A DNA stretch of 6,470 nucleotides, from assembly GCA_015257445.1 (NCBI GenBank), contig JABZKE010000031.1, positions 1 through 6,470 on the forward strand. Direction: 5' to 3'. The position numbers were made by a program, and so were the translations under genes. Every line of letters starts with the position of its first letter. Within the stretch, counting starts at the first letter, position 1. Below, one piece after another: positions 1 through 5,308 of the stretch. The DNA is from Nanosynbacter sp. Lineage in GTDB: Bacteria; Patescibacteriota; Saccharimonadia; Saccharimonadales; Saccharimonadaceae. The notes beneath the pieces are model-generated. The model had not been told where the DNA came from, did no database searches, and was given only the letters and a program-made list of their open reading frames with translations.

Positions 1-141
1 GCTAATAAAATCGATGCCGCCGCCACCACCTCCCGCGTCATTGAGCGTAAACTAAAAAACGTTGAATCCTTACCAAGTAGCGAGAGCCTTAAATTGCTCG
101 ACGGACTCGACGGTCAAAACTTCGATGCCGAAGAAAATTAA
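1..141 (+). CDS. rmuC: C-terminal end of a probable RmuC-family DNA recombination protein (5' partial)
   Basis: This is the last 46 codons of a gene that begins before the window; the frame stays open from base 1 to the TAA at 139-141. The visible protein has a charged helical stretch, with T-S-R-V-I-E-R-K-L-K-N-V-E-S-L at about residues 10-24, followed by an acidic tail. The pattern of T-R/S-R, a basic-hydrophobic stretch and a closing V-E-x-L resembles the end of RmuC proteins, where a coiled-coil and nuclease-like core is followed by this kind of helix. RmuC proteins are linked to limiting inversions and rearrangements at DNA repeats, probably as nucleases. The gene points towards ackA and shares its terminator. 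The assignment rests on a short tail only, so another coiled-coil protein is possible. Confidence 0.5.
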   Translation, partial: ANKIDAAATTSRVIERKLKNVESLPSSESLKLLDGLDGQNFDAEEN

Positions 142-148
142 TTAACCT

Positions 149-181
149 AAAAAATATAGTGCTCATCGCACTATATTTTTT
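149..181. terminator. Bidirectional intrinsic terminator between rmuC and ackA
   Basis: Bases 149-162 pair with 168-181 to form a perfect 14-bp stem around the 5-base loop TCATC. The stem is A-rich on the left and T-rich on the right. The plus strand therefore ends in a T-run at 176-181, and the minus strand ends in a T-run made from the A-run at 149-154. It fills most of the 52-bp gap between two convergent stop codons, so it can end both transcripts. Confidence 0.88.
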
Positions 182-193
182 CATTTCATGTCC

Positions 194-1381
194 TTAATCT
201 GCCAAAATCAAGTTTGCGCGTTCAATCATTTCACTCGTTTCGTCAGTGCGCACTACATAAACCGGCTTAGACTCATCTTTCGAAATCAAAGTATGGCGTT
301 CTGGCATTTCACCAGTATTCTTCTCAACATCAAGCTCAAAACCAAGATATTTCATCTTTTGAATTACTTGTCTACGCACATCATCCGATCGCTCACCAAT
401 GGTTGCGGTAAAGACCAAAGCATCCACGCCGCCCATCGAAGCAATCATCTGACTAATACAAGCCTGCAAGCGATAAATATAGAGGGAATAAGCGAACGAC
501 CCCATCTTATCACCTTCATCACGTAATTGAATTACCGTACGAAGATCATCCGAGACCCCAGATACACCAAGCAAACCACACTGCTTATTCAAGTAGCGCT
601 CAAGTTCGACATCATCTTCAATTTTCAATGCGCGCTTCATTGCCATCGCCGCCGCCACATCCATCGAGCCAGTGCGCGTCGCCATCATTACCCCCTCAAG
701 CGGCGTGTAGCCCATCGTCGTATCGTGAGATTTACCCTTATAAACCGCCGTAATCGAAGCTCCCGAACCAATATGGCAAACCACTACTTTCTCTGGCAAA
801 ATTTCACTTTGCTTCATATAACGTACCACCGAGCCAACCGAAAGACCATGGAAGCCCCACTTTTTAATATCAAACTTCTCAGCCAATTTTTGGTCAATAC
901 AGTAAGCCTTGGCTAGTTCTGGTCTTGAATTATGGAAATTTGAATCCGAAATTTCAATCACCGGTACTGAATCGAAGCGTTTCTTTAACTCAATAATTTC
1001 ATCCATTACCACAGGCACGTGAAGCGGTGCGCGAGTTCTTGCAATCTCTAACTCTTTAAAACATTCTTTATCGACAATGTGGTCATTAGCAAAATAAGCA
1101 CCCGGAGCCACTACACGTGCTAAAATCGCACTCAGCTTCGAAACGCCACCTAAAAATTCTTCCTCGATTAAAATTTTTTCCAGATTTCCCGCCACCTCTG
1201 ACAGTGCCTTAAAATCTGTTGCTACTTTCTTCTTCTGGTCACCAGATTTCAAAGTGTAGACAATTTTCTTACCTTCAAATTCGAAATGTAAAGAACAAAG
1301 TTCTTTCATGCCTTTATAGAGCGCGTATTTACGAGAACTACTGCCCGGATTGGTAATTAAAATCAGTCTTTCCGATTCCAT
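194..1381 (-). CDS. ackA: Acetate kinase (acetate/propionate kinase family)
   Basis: This 395-residue protein is close to the usual length of about 400. It should convert acetyl phosphate and ADP to acetate and ATP in the cytosol, as the last step of fermentative acetate production. The N-terminal phosphate-binding motif N-P-G-S-S-S-R-K is at 11-18. Arg89 (A-R-V-V), His121 (A-P-L-H-V-P), Asp146 (I-S-D-S-N-F-H), His178 (G-F-H-G), His203 (C-H-I-G), Arg236 (T-R-T-G) and Glu330 (G-E-R-S) align with active-site residues of the family. Departures are Val182 for the second His of the usual H-G-T-S-H, Ser206 for the usual Asn of H-L-G-N-G, and A-P-G (92-94) for H-G-G. A Shine-Dalgarno AAAGGAGA (complement of 1393-1400) sits about 11-12 bases before the ATG. 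No phosphotransacetylase gene is beside it. The family call is firm; the exact acyl substrate is not. Confidence 0.93.
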   Translation of the reverse strand: MESERLILITNPGSSSRKYALYKGMKELCSLHFEFEGKKIVYTLKSGDQKKKVATDFKALSEVAGNLEKILIEEEFLGGVSKLSAILARVVAPGAYFANDHIVDKECFKELEIARTRAPLHVPVVMDEIIELKKRFDSVPVIEISDSNFHNSRPELAKAYCIDQKLAEKFDIKKWGFHGLSVGSVVRYMKQSEILPEKVVVCHIGSGASITAVYKGKSHDTTMGYTPLEGVMMATRTGSMDVAAAMAMKRALKIEDDVELERYLNKQCGLLGVSGVSDDLRTVIQLRDEGDKMGSFAYSLYIYRLQACISQMIASMGGVDALVFTATIGERSDDVRRQVIQKMKYLGFELDVEKNTGEMPERHTLISKDESKPVYVVRTDETSEMIERANLILAD

Positions 1382-1410
1382 ATTCTTTTTCTTCTCCTTT
1401 ATCTTAGTCT

Positions 1411-1437
1411 ATCATAAAATCAGAGATAAAACCGCAA
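1411..1437 (-). promoter_or_regulatory. Tentative ackA promoter
   Basis: On the minus strand, TATGAT (complement of 1411-1416) is one mismatch from a -10 box. TTGCGG (complement of 1432-1437) is a poor -35 box at a short 15-base spacing. It would start transcription about 20 bases before the Shine-Dalgarno of ackA. Only the -10 box is convincing. Confidence 0.3.
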
Positions 1438-1512
1438 GTCTTACACCACTCTTTAACCACAAATAATAAAAACAATACAAAAAAACACAACCCCCTACCC
1501 ATTTAATCCCAT

Positions 1513-1532
1513 TCATAAAAAATCATAAAAAA
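1513..1532 (+). repeat. Tandem 10-bp repeat forming an A-rich tract upstream of the dnaJ promoter
   Basis: TCATAAAAAA occurs twice in direct succession (1513-1522 and 1523-1532). It lies just upstream of the -35 box at 1545-1550, where an A-tract UP element that contacts the RNA polymerase alpha subunit would be placed. The repeat is seen directly; the UP-element role is inferred from position and composition. Confidence 0.4.
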
Positions 1533-1535
1533 TTA

Positions 1536-1562
1536 CTGGCACTCTTGCATTTTGAGTGCTAA
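1536..1562. promoter_or_regulatory. CIRCE operator (HrcA repressor binding site)
   Basis: The left arm CTGGCACTC (1536-1544) matches the consensus TTAGCACTC at 7 of 9 positions. The spacer is exactly 9 bases (1545-1553), and the right arm GAGTGCTAA (1554-1562) is perfect. This is the inverted repeat bound by HrcA, which represses chaperone genes and releases them on heat shock. It covers the -35 box and most of the spacer of the dnaJ promoter, so bound repressor would block RNA polymerase directly. Confidence 0.93.
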
Positions 1563-1573
1563 ATATATATAAT
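1545..1573 (+). promoter_or_regulatory. dnaJ promoter, sigma70 type, embedded in CIRCE
   Basis: The -35 box TTGCAT (1545-1550) and a perfect -10 box TATAAT (1568-1573) are separated by 17 bases, the optimal distance. Transcription should start 6-8 bases after the -10 box, at about 1580, which is the A of the dnaJ ATG. The message would therefore have no leader. Confidence 0.78.
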
Positions 1574-1579
1574 ATTGCT

Positions 1580-2476
1580 ATGTCAAAACGTGATTATTAT
1601 GAAGTTTTGGGCGTTAATAAAAACGCTTCTGATGATGAAATTAAGAAAGCTTATCGCAAGCTCGCTCTCAAATATCACCCAGATCGAAATCCAGGGGATA
1701 AGGAGGCTGAAGCTAAATTTAAAGAGGCTTCCGAGGCTAACGAAGTACTCTCGGACAAACAAAAACGTGCGCGCTACGACCAATTCGGCCATGCTGGAGT
1801 AGGGAATGGCAGTGCCGGTGGCCCTAGTGGCAATCCATTTGGTGGCTATTCTTATGGTGGCCAAGAATTTAATTTTAATTTCGGTGGAGCCGACGGCTTT
1901 GATGATATCCTAAGCAACCTCTTCGGCTTCGGTGGTGGACGTACTCGCAGGAATCGTGGCTCTGATTATCGCACTACTCTGGTAATTGATTTTAAAGACG
2001 CTATTTTTGGTACTACCAAAAAGATTTCCGTCGAAGGCAATGAAATCACCCTGAAAGTTCCTACCGGTATCGACGATGGCCAAGCCATTCGCCTCCGCGG
2101 ACGTGGCGGTCCTGCTCCTGAAAAAGGCGGTGAAAACGGTGATCTCTTAGTACAAATTCGCGTTCAACCACACAAAACCATTAGTCGTGAGGGGTATATT
2201 CTTCTCTCTGAACAACATATCTCAATGGTCGACGCCGCTCTTGGCACCGAAGTAGAAGTCGAAACTATCGACGGTAAAGTCACTATGAAAATCCCAGCTG
2301 GCACTCAGTCTGGCACGCCATTTAAATTATCGAAGCACGGCGTCCCAATGAATAATGGTGAACGTGGCCCACATATTATCAACATCGTAGTCGATACCCC
2401 AACTGGTTTATCTAAAAAGCAAAAAGAACTGTTAGAAGAATTCAAGACTGCCAAAAAACGCGGCTTCTGGAACTAA
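1580..2476 (+). CDS. dnaJ: J-domain co-chaperone without zinc finger (DnaJ/CbpA class B)
   Basis: This 298-residue Hsp40 protein should stimulate the ATPase of DnaK and deliver unfolded clients. The J domain occupies about residues 4-70, with H-P-D at 33-35 and the helix IV end A-R-Y-D-Q-F-G at 64-70. A Gly/Phe-rich linker runs from about 71 to 127. The C-terminal client-binding beta domains run from about 130 to 275. The four C-x-x-C-x-G-x-G zinc motifs are absent and the protein has no cysteine: the class A-like segment F-G-T-T-K-K-I (143-149) passes almost directly into [12 protein letters not shown] (156-167). Family members with zinc fingers are near 370 residues. The ATG at 1580 is chosen because [10 protein letters not shown] is a canonical J-domain start. 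An in-frame GTG at 1556 lies inside CIRCE and before the transcription start. There is no Shine-Dalgarno. No grpE or dnaK is adjacent. Confidence 0.93.
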   Translation: MSKRDYYEVLGVNKNASDDEIKKAYRKLALKYHPDRNPGDKEAEAKFKEASEANEVLSDKQKRARYDQFGHAGVGNGSAGGPSGNPFGGYSYGGQEFNFNFGGADGFDDILSNLFGFGGGRTRRNRGSDYRTTLVIDFKDAIFGTTKKISVEGNEITLKVPTGIDDGQAIRLRGRGGPAPEKGGENGDLLVQIRVQPHKTISREGYILLSEQHISMVDAALGTEVEVETIDGKVTMKIPAGTQSGTPFKLSKHGVPMNNGERGPHIINIVVDTPTGLSKKQKELLEEFKTAKKRGFWN

Positions 2477-2481
2477 TCTTA

Positions 2482-2506
2482 CGACTACTCCACAGTCGCT
2501 AAGCGA
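2482..2506 (+). other. Small competing hairpins after dnaJ
   Basis: CGACT (2482-2486) can pair with AGTCG (2494-2498) around a 7-base loop. TCGC (2496-2499) can alternatively pair with GCGA (2503-2506). Neither is followed by a clear T-run, so this is not a convincing intrinsic terminator, but it is the only folded element directly behind the dnaJ stop codon. Confidence 0.25.
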
Positions 2507-2526
2507 TATCACCCGTCTTTTCATTT

Positions 2527-2558
2527 AAATTAAGCACAAGTGTATTCACTTTATTGCT
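2527..2558 (+). repeat. Direct repeat, copy 1 (32 bp)
   Basis: This copy matches the one at 2572-2603 at 29 of 32 positions with a 45-bp offset. It also holds nested inverted arms: AAGTG (2538-2542) with CACTT (2547-2551), inside AAGCA (2532-2536) with TGCTT (2555-2559). The sequence GTCTTTTT follows, so this copy could act as a weak terminator for dnaJ or as a protein-binding site. Confidence 0.65.
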
Positions 2559-2571
2559 TGTCTTTTTACTA

Positions 2572-2603
2572 AAATTAAGCACGAGTATATTCACTTTAAT
2601 GCT
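2572..2603 (+). repeat. Direct repeat, copy 2 (32 bp), abutting the promoter of the next operon
   Basis: This is the second copy, with three differences from the first across 32 bases. Its last base is the first T of the TATAAT box at 2603-2608. It thus occupies the -35 and spacer region of the next promoter, which is a natural place for an operator. Confidence 0.65.
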
Positions 2604-2608
2604 ATAAT
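2603..2608 (+). promoter_or_regulatory. -10 box of the two-gene membrane-protein operon
   Basis: A perfect TATAAT lies 9 bases before the ATG at 2618. I see no good -35 box 16-18 bases upstream. Transcription would start at about 2615, leaving only a few bases before the start codon and no room for a Shine-Dalgarno. Confidence 0.55.
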
Positions 2609-2617
2609 TATTTACAG

Positions 2618-3262
2618 ATGAAAGAAATCAAAAATCTTAAGCTTAAAGAATCCAAAGCAACTCATCTTTTTCTCGTTCTTATAGCCTTTCTTTTAGTTTT
2701 TATTCTTTTCAACTCCGTTCATGTCTCAGCTGACGCGCCTAAGGCCGAACTTACCGACGACCAACGCGGTGAGATTTCTATGAGCTGTAGCTCAATTAAA
2801 TCTGGTCTCAAAAAACTTCAGGTTAGTGATGCTAAAATCCGCTCTCTGCTCGGTGCAAATTATCAGACAATCCTCAATTCTTACATCACCCCCTTCAACC
2901 TTCGCCTTGTCAAAAATAACCAGAACCTCGGCGACCTTTCTGACCTGCAAAGTAATTTCGTCTTGCAGAAAAACGATTTTAATTCGCTCTATATTGCCTA
3001 TAGTCAACAATTCGAAAATCTTCTATCCGTAGATTGTCAAAAAAATCCTGACGATTTTTATAACCAACTCCTTACCACCAGGGAATCACGCAAAGAACTT
3101 AATCAAAAAGTTAACGAACTCACAAGTACCGCCGAGAAATATTTGAACGAGATTAACAAAATCGAAATTGATGGCGAAAATATTCGTTTTACTCCCGAAA
3201 AAACCGACGCTACCAAAGCTTCAAGCATTACTAATCCAGCCAACCAAGTGGAGGGACGATAA
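2618..3262 (+). CDS. Membrane-anchored or secreted protein of unknown function
   Basis: The 214-residue protein starts with a basic N-terminus and a hydrophobic stretch at about residues 16-36. V-S-A-D-A (36-40) follows and would suit signal peptidase I, so the rest is probably outside the cell, either free or tethered. The mature part is mostly helical and charged, with two cysteines (Cys57 and Cys140) that could form a disulfide. It ends in a Lys/Glu-rich helix (about 155-185) and a Thr/Ser/Pro-rich tail. The central region (about 55-160) resembles hypothetical proteins that I associate with Saccharibacteria, but I cannot name a domain. There is no Shine-Dalgarno before the ATG, consistent with a near-leaderless transcript. 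It overlaps the ribosome binding site of the next gene and should be co-transcribed with it. No function is assigned. Confidence 0.75.
   Translation: MKEIKNLKLKESKATHLFLVLIAFLLVFILFNSVHVSADAPKAELTDDQRGEISMSCSSIKSGLKKLQVSDAKIRSLLGANYQTILNSYITPFNLRLVKNNQNLGDLSDLQSNFVLQKNDFNSLYIAYSQQFENLLSVDCQKNPDDFYNQLLTTRESRKELNQKVNELTSTAEKYLNEINKIEIDGENIRFTPEKTDATKASSITNPANQVEGR
3250..3254 (+). promoter_or_regulatory. Shine-Dalgarno for the 3265 gene
   Basis: GGAGG lies inside the last codons of the preceding gene, 10 bases before the ATG at 3265. This supports translational coupling. It is one of the few clear Shine-Dalgarno sequences in the window. Confidence 0.75.
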
Positions 3263-3264
3263 TT

Positions 3265-3615
3265 ATGCCAAAAATGTCCTCCGGTGGTCGCAATCTTATA
3301 CGCTTAGGCTTAATCGCAACCATAATCACCATTCTTACCACCACCATCTCTTTAGTTATCTATCACAATAGTGGCGACATTTATCTAGATCGCTCCCGCC
3401 CAGGTTTTTTACCAGAGAAACACGAAGTCAAACATGAAGACCAACCTGAAAAAACTTATTCTTTCCCAGAATCCGGCAATCTCGACTCCAAAACTCTTGA
3501 AGAATTCCGCGAAAATTTCAAAAAGACTCTCGAAGATACCAAAAATCTTAAAGATCCATTTTCCGCCGATAATCTATCCGATGATTTTGTTGGTTTGAAA
3601 TCGCCCAATAAATAA
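3265..3615 (+). CDS. Small single-pass membrane protein of unknown function
   Basis: The protein has 116 residues. A short basic N-terminus (residues 1-13, with Arg9 and Arg13) precedes one membrane helix at about 14-34, so the N-terminus should be inside and the rest outside. The outer part is hydrophilic and rich in Glu, Lys and Pro at 45-75, followed by a predicted helix at about 77-97 and a Ser/Asp-rich tail. There are no cysteines and no enzyme motif that I recognise. The ATG is supported by the GGAGG just upstream, and only two bases separate the genes, so it should be made together with the preceding protein. The shared layout suggests that the two act together at the cell surface; this is inference from context only. 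Confidence 0.72.
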   Translation: MPKMSSGGRNLIRLGLIATIITILTTTISLVIYHNSGDIYLDRSRPGFLPEKHEVKHEDQPEKTYSFPESGNLDSKTLEEFRENFKKTLEDTKNLKDPFSADNLSDDFVGLKSPNK

Positions 3616-3668
3616 CCAGCACCACTCAACCTACACCCATCGCTCACTAAGAGTCAGTTACCTATGTT

Positions 3669-3693
3669 TTAGCACTTTTCAAAATGCTATTTT
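3669..3693 (+). other. Palindrome in the rimB promoter, possible operator or weak terminator
   Basis: TAGCA (3670-3674) is the complement of TGCTA (3685-3689), and TTT (3676-3678) can pair inside with AAA (3682-3684), with one bulged C at 3675. TTTT follows at 3690-3693. As RNA it could weakly terminate the preceding operon. As DNA it overlaps the -35 region of the next promoter and could be an operator. Confidence 0.4.
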
Positions 3694-3704
3694 CATGTTA
3701 TAAT
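3676..3704 (+). promoter_or_regulatory. rimB-rimK promoter with extended -10
   Basis: TGT (3696-3698) directly precedes a perfect TATAAT (3699-3704), giving an extended -10 element. TTTTCA (3676-3681) is a 4-of-6 match to a -35 box at 17-base spacing. Transcription should start at about 3711, which leaves a leader of about 26 bases. Confidence 0.75.
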
Positions 3705-3736
3705 ACAGCGATAATTATTAAGTGGGAATAATCTAT

Positions 3737-4291
3737 ATGAAACAATCTAATATTAAACTTATCGGTGAATTCTGCCTAGTTTCAATCTTTGCAGATGGCC
3801 ATAATTTTCTAGATATTCCTGCCAAAATCGACTCCGGAGCCGACAGTAGCTCTCTTCATATCAACAGTGCTAAAGTCAACGAAAATGGTGATTTAGTAAT
3901 AAGCCTTCCTAGTTTTTATCAACATAAAACTTCTCCAAGGGAATTAAAGCGCGATTATGCTCATCCAGACTACACACCCACTAAAGTCACTGAAAAGATT
4001 AAAAAGTCTAAAACTTCAAAAACTATCATTATTCCCAAAGGAAAATATCGCGATATTACCATTGTTAGCTCTAATGGGCACGGTCAAAAACGTTACAAAA
4101 CCAACCTAAAGATTAGCATCAACGGGTCCGAATTTGAAACTTCGTTTACCCTTAGCAGTCGTCATAAAAACCGCTACCCAATATTACTTGGTAAGCATGC
4201 CCTAAAAGGACGGTACCTAGTTGACGTTTCAAAATCCTATATCAACCAAACCAAAGAAAATCTTAATCAACTAATCAGCAAGGAAGACTAA
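3737..4291 (+). CDS. Retropepsin-like protease, RimB/DUF785 family (often annotated as ATP-dependent zinc protease)
   Basis: This 184-residue cytosolic protein has the family hallmarks. The opening strand I-P-A-K-I-D-S-G-A-D-S-S-S-L-H (27-41) carries a retropepsin-like D-S-G-A at 32-35. The region R-Y-K-T-N-L-K-I-S-I (119-128) is followed by F-T-L-S-S-R at 137-142. The closing motif R-Y-P-I-L-L-G-K-H-A-L (146-156) leads into L-V-D-V-S-K-S-Y (161-168). Asp32 is the likely catalytic residue, and a dimer would be needed as in other retropepsins. A Lys-rich segment (about 62-102) lies between the two halves. In Pseudomonas, a protein of this family (RimB) works with RimK on glutamylated S6, which fits the rimK gene one base downstream. 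The ATG at 3737 is preferred; an in-frame GTG at 3722 would add five residues. Only a weak AGTGGGA lies upstream (3721-3727). Confidence 0.85.
   Translation: MKQSNIKLIGEFCLVSIFADGHNFLDIPAKIDSGADSSSLHINSAKVNENGDLVISLPSFYQHKTSPRELKRDYAHPDYTPTKVTEKIKKSKTSKTIIIPKGKYRDITIVSSNGHGQKRYKTNLKISINGSEFETSFTLSSRHKNRYPILLGKHALKGRYLVDVSKSYINQTKENLNQLISKED
4280..4284 (+). promoter_or_regulatory. Shine-Dalgarno for rimK
   Basis: AAGGA lies within the last codons of the protease gene, 8 bases before the rimK ATG. Combined with the 1-base gap between stop and start codons, this indicates translational coupling. Confidence 0.65.
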
Positions 4292-4292
4292 A

Positions 4293-5201
4293 ATGAAAAT
4301 CGCCATTCTCTCCAACGGACCAAAGAACTACTCCACCACCCGTCTCTACGAAGAAGCTATCAAGCGTGGCCATGAGGTCGACATCATTAAGTATAAAAAT
4401 TGTTATCTTTCACTCTCCGAAAATAATCCCGTAGTTTACTATAACGGAGAAGCACTTCCTCACTACGACGCAATTTTACCTCGTATCGCCAATGGTCTCA
4501 CCCGTTACGGCTGCGCCGTAGTTCGCCAATTTGAAATGAGCAACACTTGGACACTTTCTAGTTCGATCTCAATCACTCGTGTCCGCGACAAGCTTCGTTC
4601 TGCTCAAATTTTCGCCAAAGCTGGCATTGCTTCACCAAAAACCTTAGTCTCACGCAACACTGCAGACATTGATGACCTTCTTGAACAAATCGGTCTTCCA
4701 GCTATCATCAAGCTTGCTACCGGTACACATGGTAATGGTGTAGTTCTAGCCGAAACCAAGAAAGCTGCCCGCTCTGCCTTGCAGGCTTTCTACCTCTATA
4801 ACGAAGATGGTACCAACATTCTTATTCAAGAATACATAAAAGAATCTGCTGGCACCGATATTCGTGCTTTTGTGGTCGGCTCAAAGGTTGTTGCCTCAAT
4901 GAAGCGTCAATCTCTTGATGATGACTTCCGCTCCAATCTCCATAAAGGTGGCATTGGCACTGCTATTAAACTTACTCCAGAAGAAGAAAAGCTCGCAATT
5001 AAAGCCGCCAAAGTCATGGGCCTCCATGTTGCCGGTGTTGACCTCATGCGCTCCGCTCGTGGTCCATTAATCCTCGAGGTTAATGCTTCGCCAGGATTTG
5101 GTATTGAAAAAGCTACCAACCGCAACGTCGCTCTACCAATCATCAAATATATTGAACATAATGCAAAAGGCCGCACTCTTAAAGATAAGGTTGGCATCTA
5201 A
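4293..5201 (+). CDS. rimK: RimK-family alpha-L-glutamate ligase (ATP-grasp)
   Basis: The 302 residues match the length of Escherichia coli RimK (300), and similarity is clear throughout. RimK uses ATP to add glutamates to the C-terminus of ribosomal protein S6 and can also make poly-alpha-glutamate. The N-terminal domain contains L-P-H-Y-D-A-I-L-P-R-I (55-65) and R-Q-F-E-M (78-82). R-D-K-L-R-S is at 98-103. The ATP-grasp domain contains Lys140, the glycine-rich T-H-G-N-G-V-V (145-151), I-Q-E-Y-I-K-E (178-184) and D-I-R-A-F-V-V-G (189-196). The family signature D-F-R-S-N-L-H-K-G-G is at 211-220. The metal ligands Asp250, Glu262 and Asn264 lie in A-G-V-D and L-E-V-N-A-S-P-G. All expected catalytic residues are present. 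It shares an operon with the RimB-like protease. The S6 gene is not in the window, so the substrate here is inferred. Confidence 0.95.
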   Translation: MKIAILSNGPKNYSTTRLYEEAIKRGHEVDIIKYKNCYLSLSENNPVVYYNGEALPHYDAILPRIANGLTRYGCAVVRQFEMSNTWTLSSSISITRVRDKLRSAQIFAKAGIASPKTLVSRNTADIDDLLEQIGLPAIIKLATGTHGNGVVLAETKKAARSALQAFYLYNEDGTNILIQEYIKESAGTDIRAFVVGSKVVASMKRQSLDDDFRSNLHKGGIGTAIKLTPEEEKLAIKAAKVMGLHVAGVDLMRSARGPLILEVNASPGFGIEKATNRNVALPIIKYIEHNAKGRTLKDKVGI

Positions 5202-5232
5202 GCTAAGATCTCTAAACCAAAATACCTAACCC

Positions 5233-5262
5233 AATCTGACGCCTCTAGGTGTCAGATTTTTA
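5233..5262 (+). terminator. Intrinsic terminator after rimK
   Basis: AATCTGAC (5233-5240) pairs perfectly with GTCAGATT (5251-5258). The stem extends inward by one G-T and two G-C pairs to a 4-base loop (5244-5247), making 11 bp. T bases at 5257-5261 follow. It closes the rimB-rimK operon 31 bases after the stop codon. Confidence 0.9.
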
Positions 5263-5296
5263 TATCTCTTTCAGCCCAGAACAAGTTATCATATAG

Positions 5297-5302
5297 TATA
5301 AT
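5297..5302 (+). promoter_or_regulatory. -10 box giving a leaderless start for the 5309 gene
   Basis: A perfect TATAAT ends only 6 bases before the ATG at 5309, so transcription should start at or next to the start codon. No clear -35 box or extended -10 is visible upstream, so activity may be modest. Confidence 0.55.
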
Positions 5303-5308
5303 TAACTT

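Noticed and set aside
188..916. Two plus-strand open frames (188-526 and 527-916) opposite ackA
   Set aside because: They lie wholly or almost wholly antisense to a well-conserved enzyme, show no domain-like composition and have no promoter or ribosome binding site.
1382..1535. Small gene in the ackA-dnaJ intergenic region
   Set aside because: The region is A-rich with no start codon backed by a ribosome binding site. It is better explained as the divergent promoter region.
1556..1579. GTG at 1556 as the start of dnaJ
   Set aside because: It lies inside the right arm of CIRCE and upstream of the predicted transcription start. The ATG at 1580 gives the canonical J-domain N-terminus.
1575..1864. 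Open frames on both strands inside dnaJ
   Set aside because: These are out-of-frame shadows of the J domain and Gly-rich region, with no initiation signals.
2477..2617. Riboswitch or small RNA between dnaJ and the next operon
   Set aside because: The folds are short and lack a conserved aptamer pattern. The repeats explain most of the structure, and the next gene has almost no leader.
3456..3647. Minus-strand open frame across the end of the 3265 gene
   Set aside because: It is short and Ser/Arg-rich, opposite a gene with a clear Shine-Dalgarno, and has no promoter or family resemblance.
3670..3690. Second CIRCE element before the protease gene
   Set aside because: TTAGCACTT (3669-3677) fits one half-site, but the other half matches poorly (6 of 9) and the spacing would be 4 instead of 9 bases.
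4907..5197. Minus-strand open frame inside rimK
   Set aside because: It is antisense to the conserved metal-binding end of the ATP-grasp domain and has no start signals.
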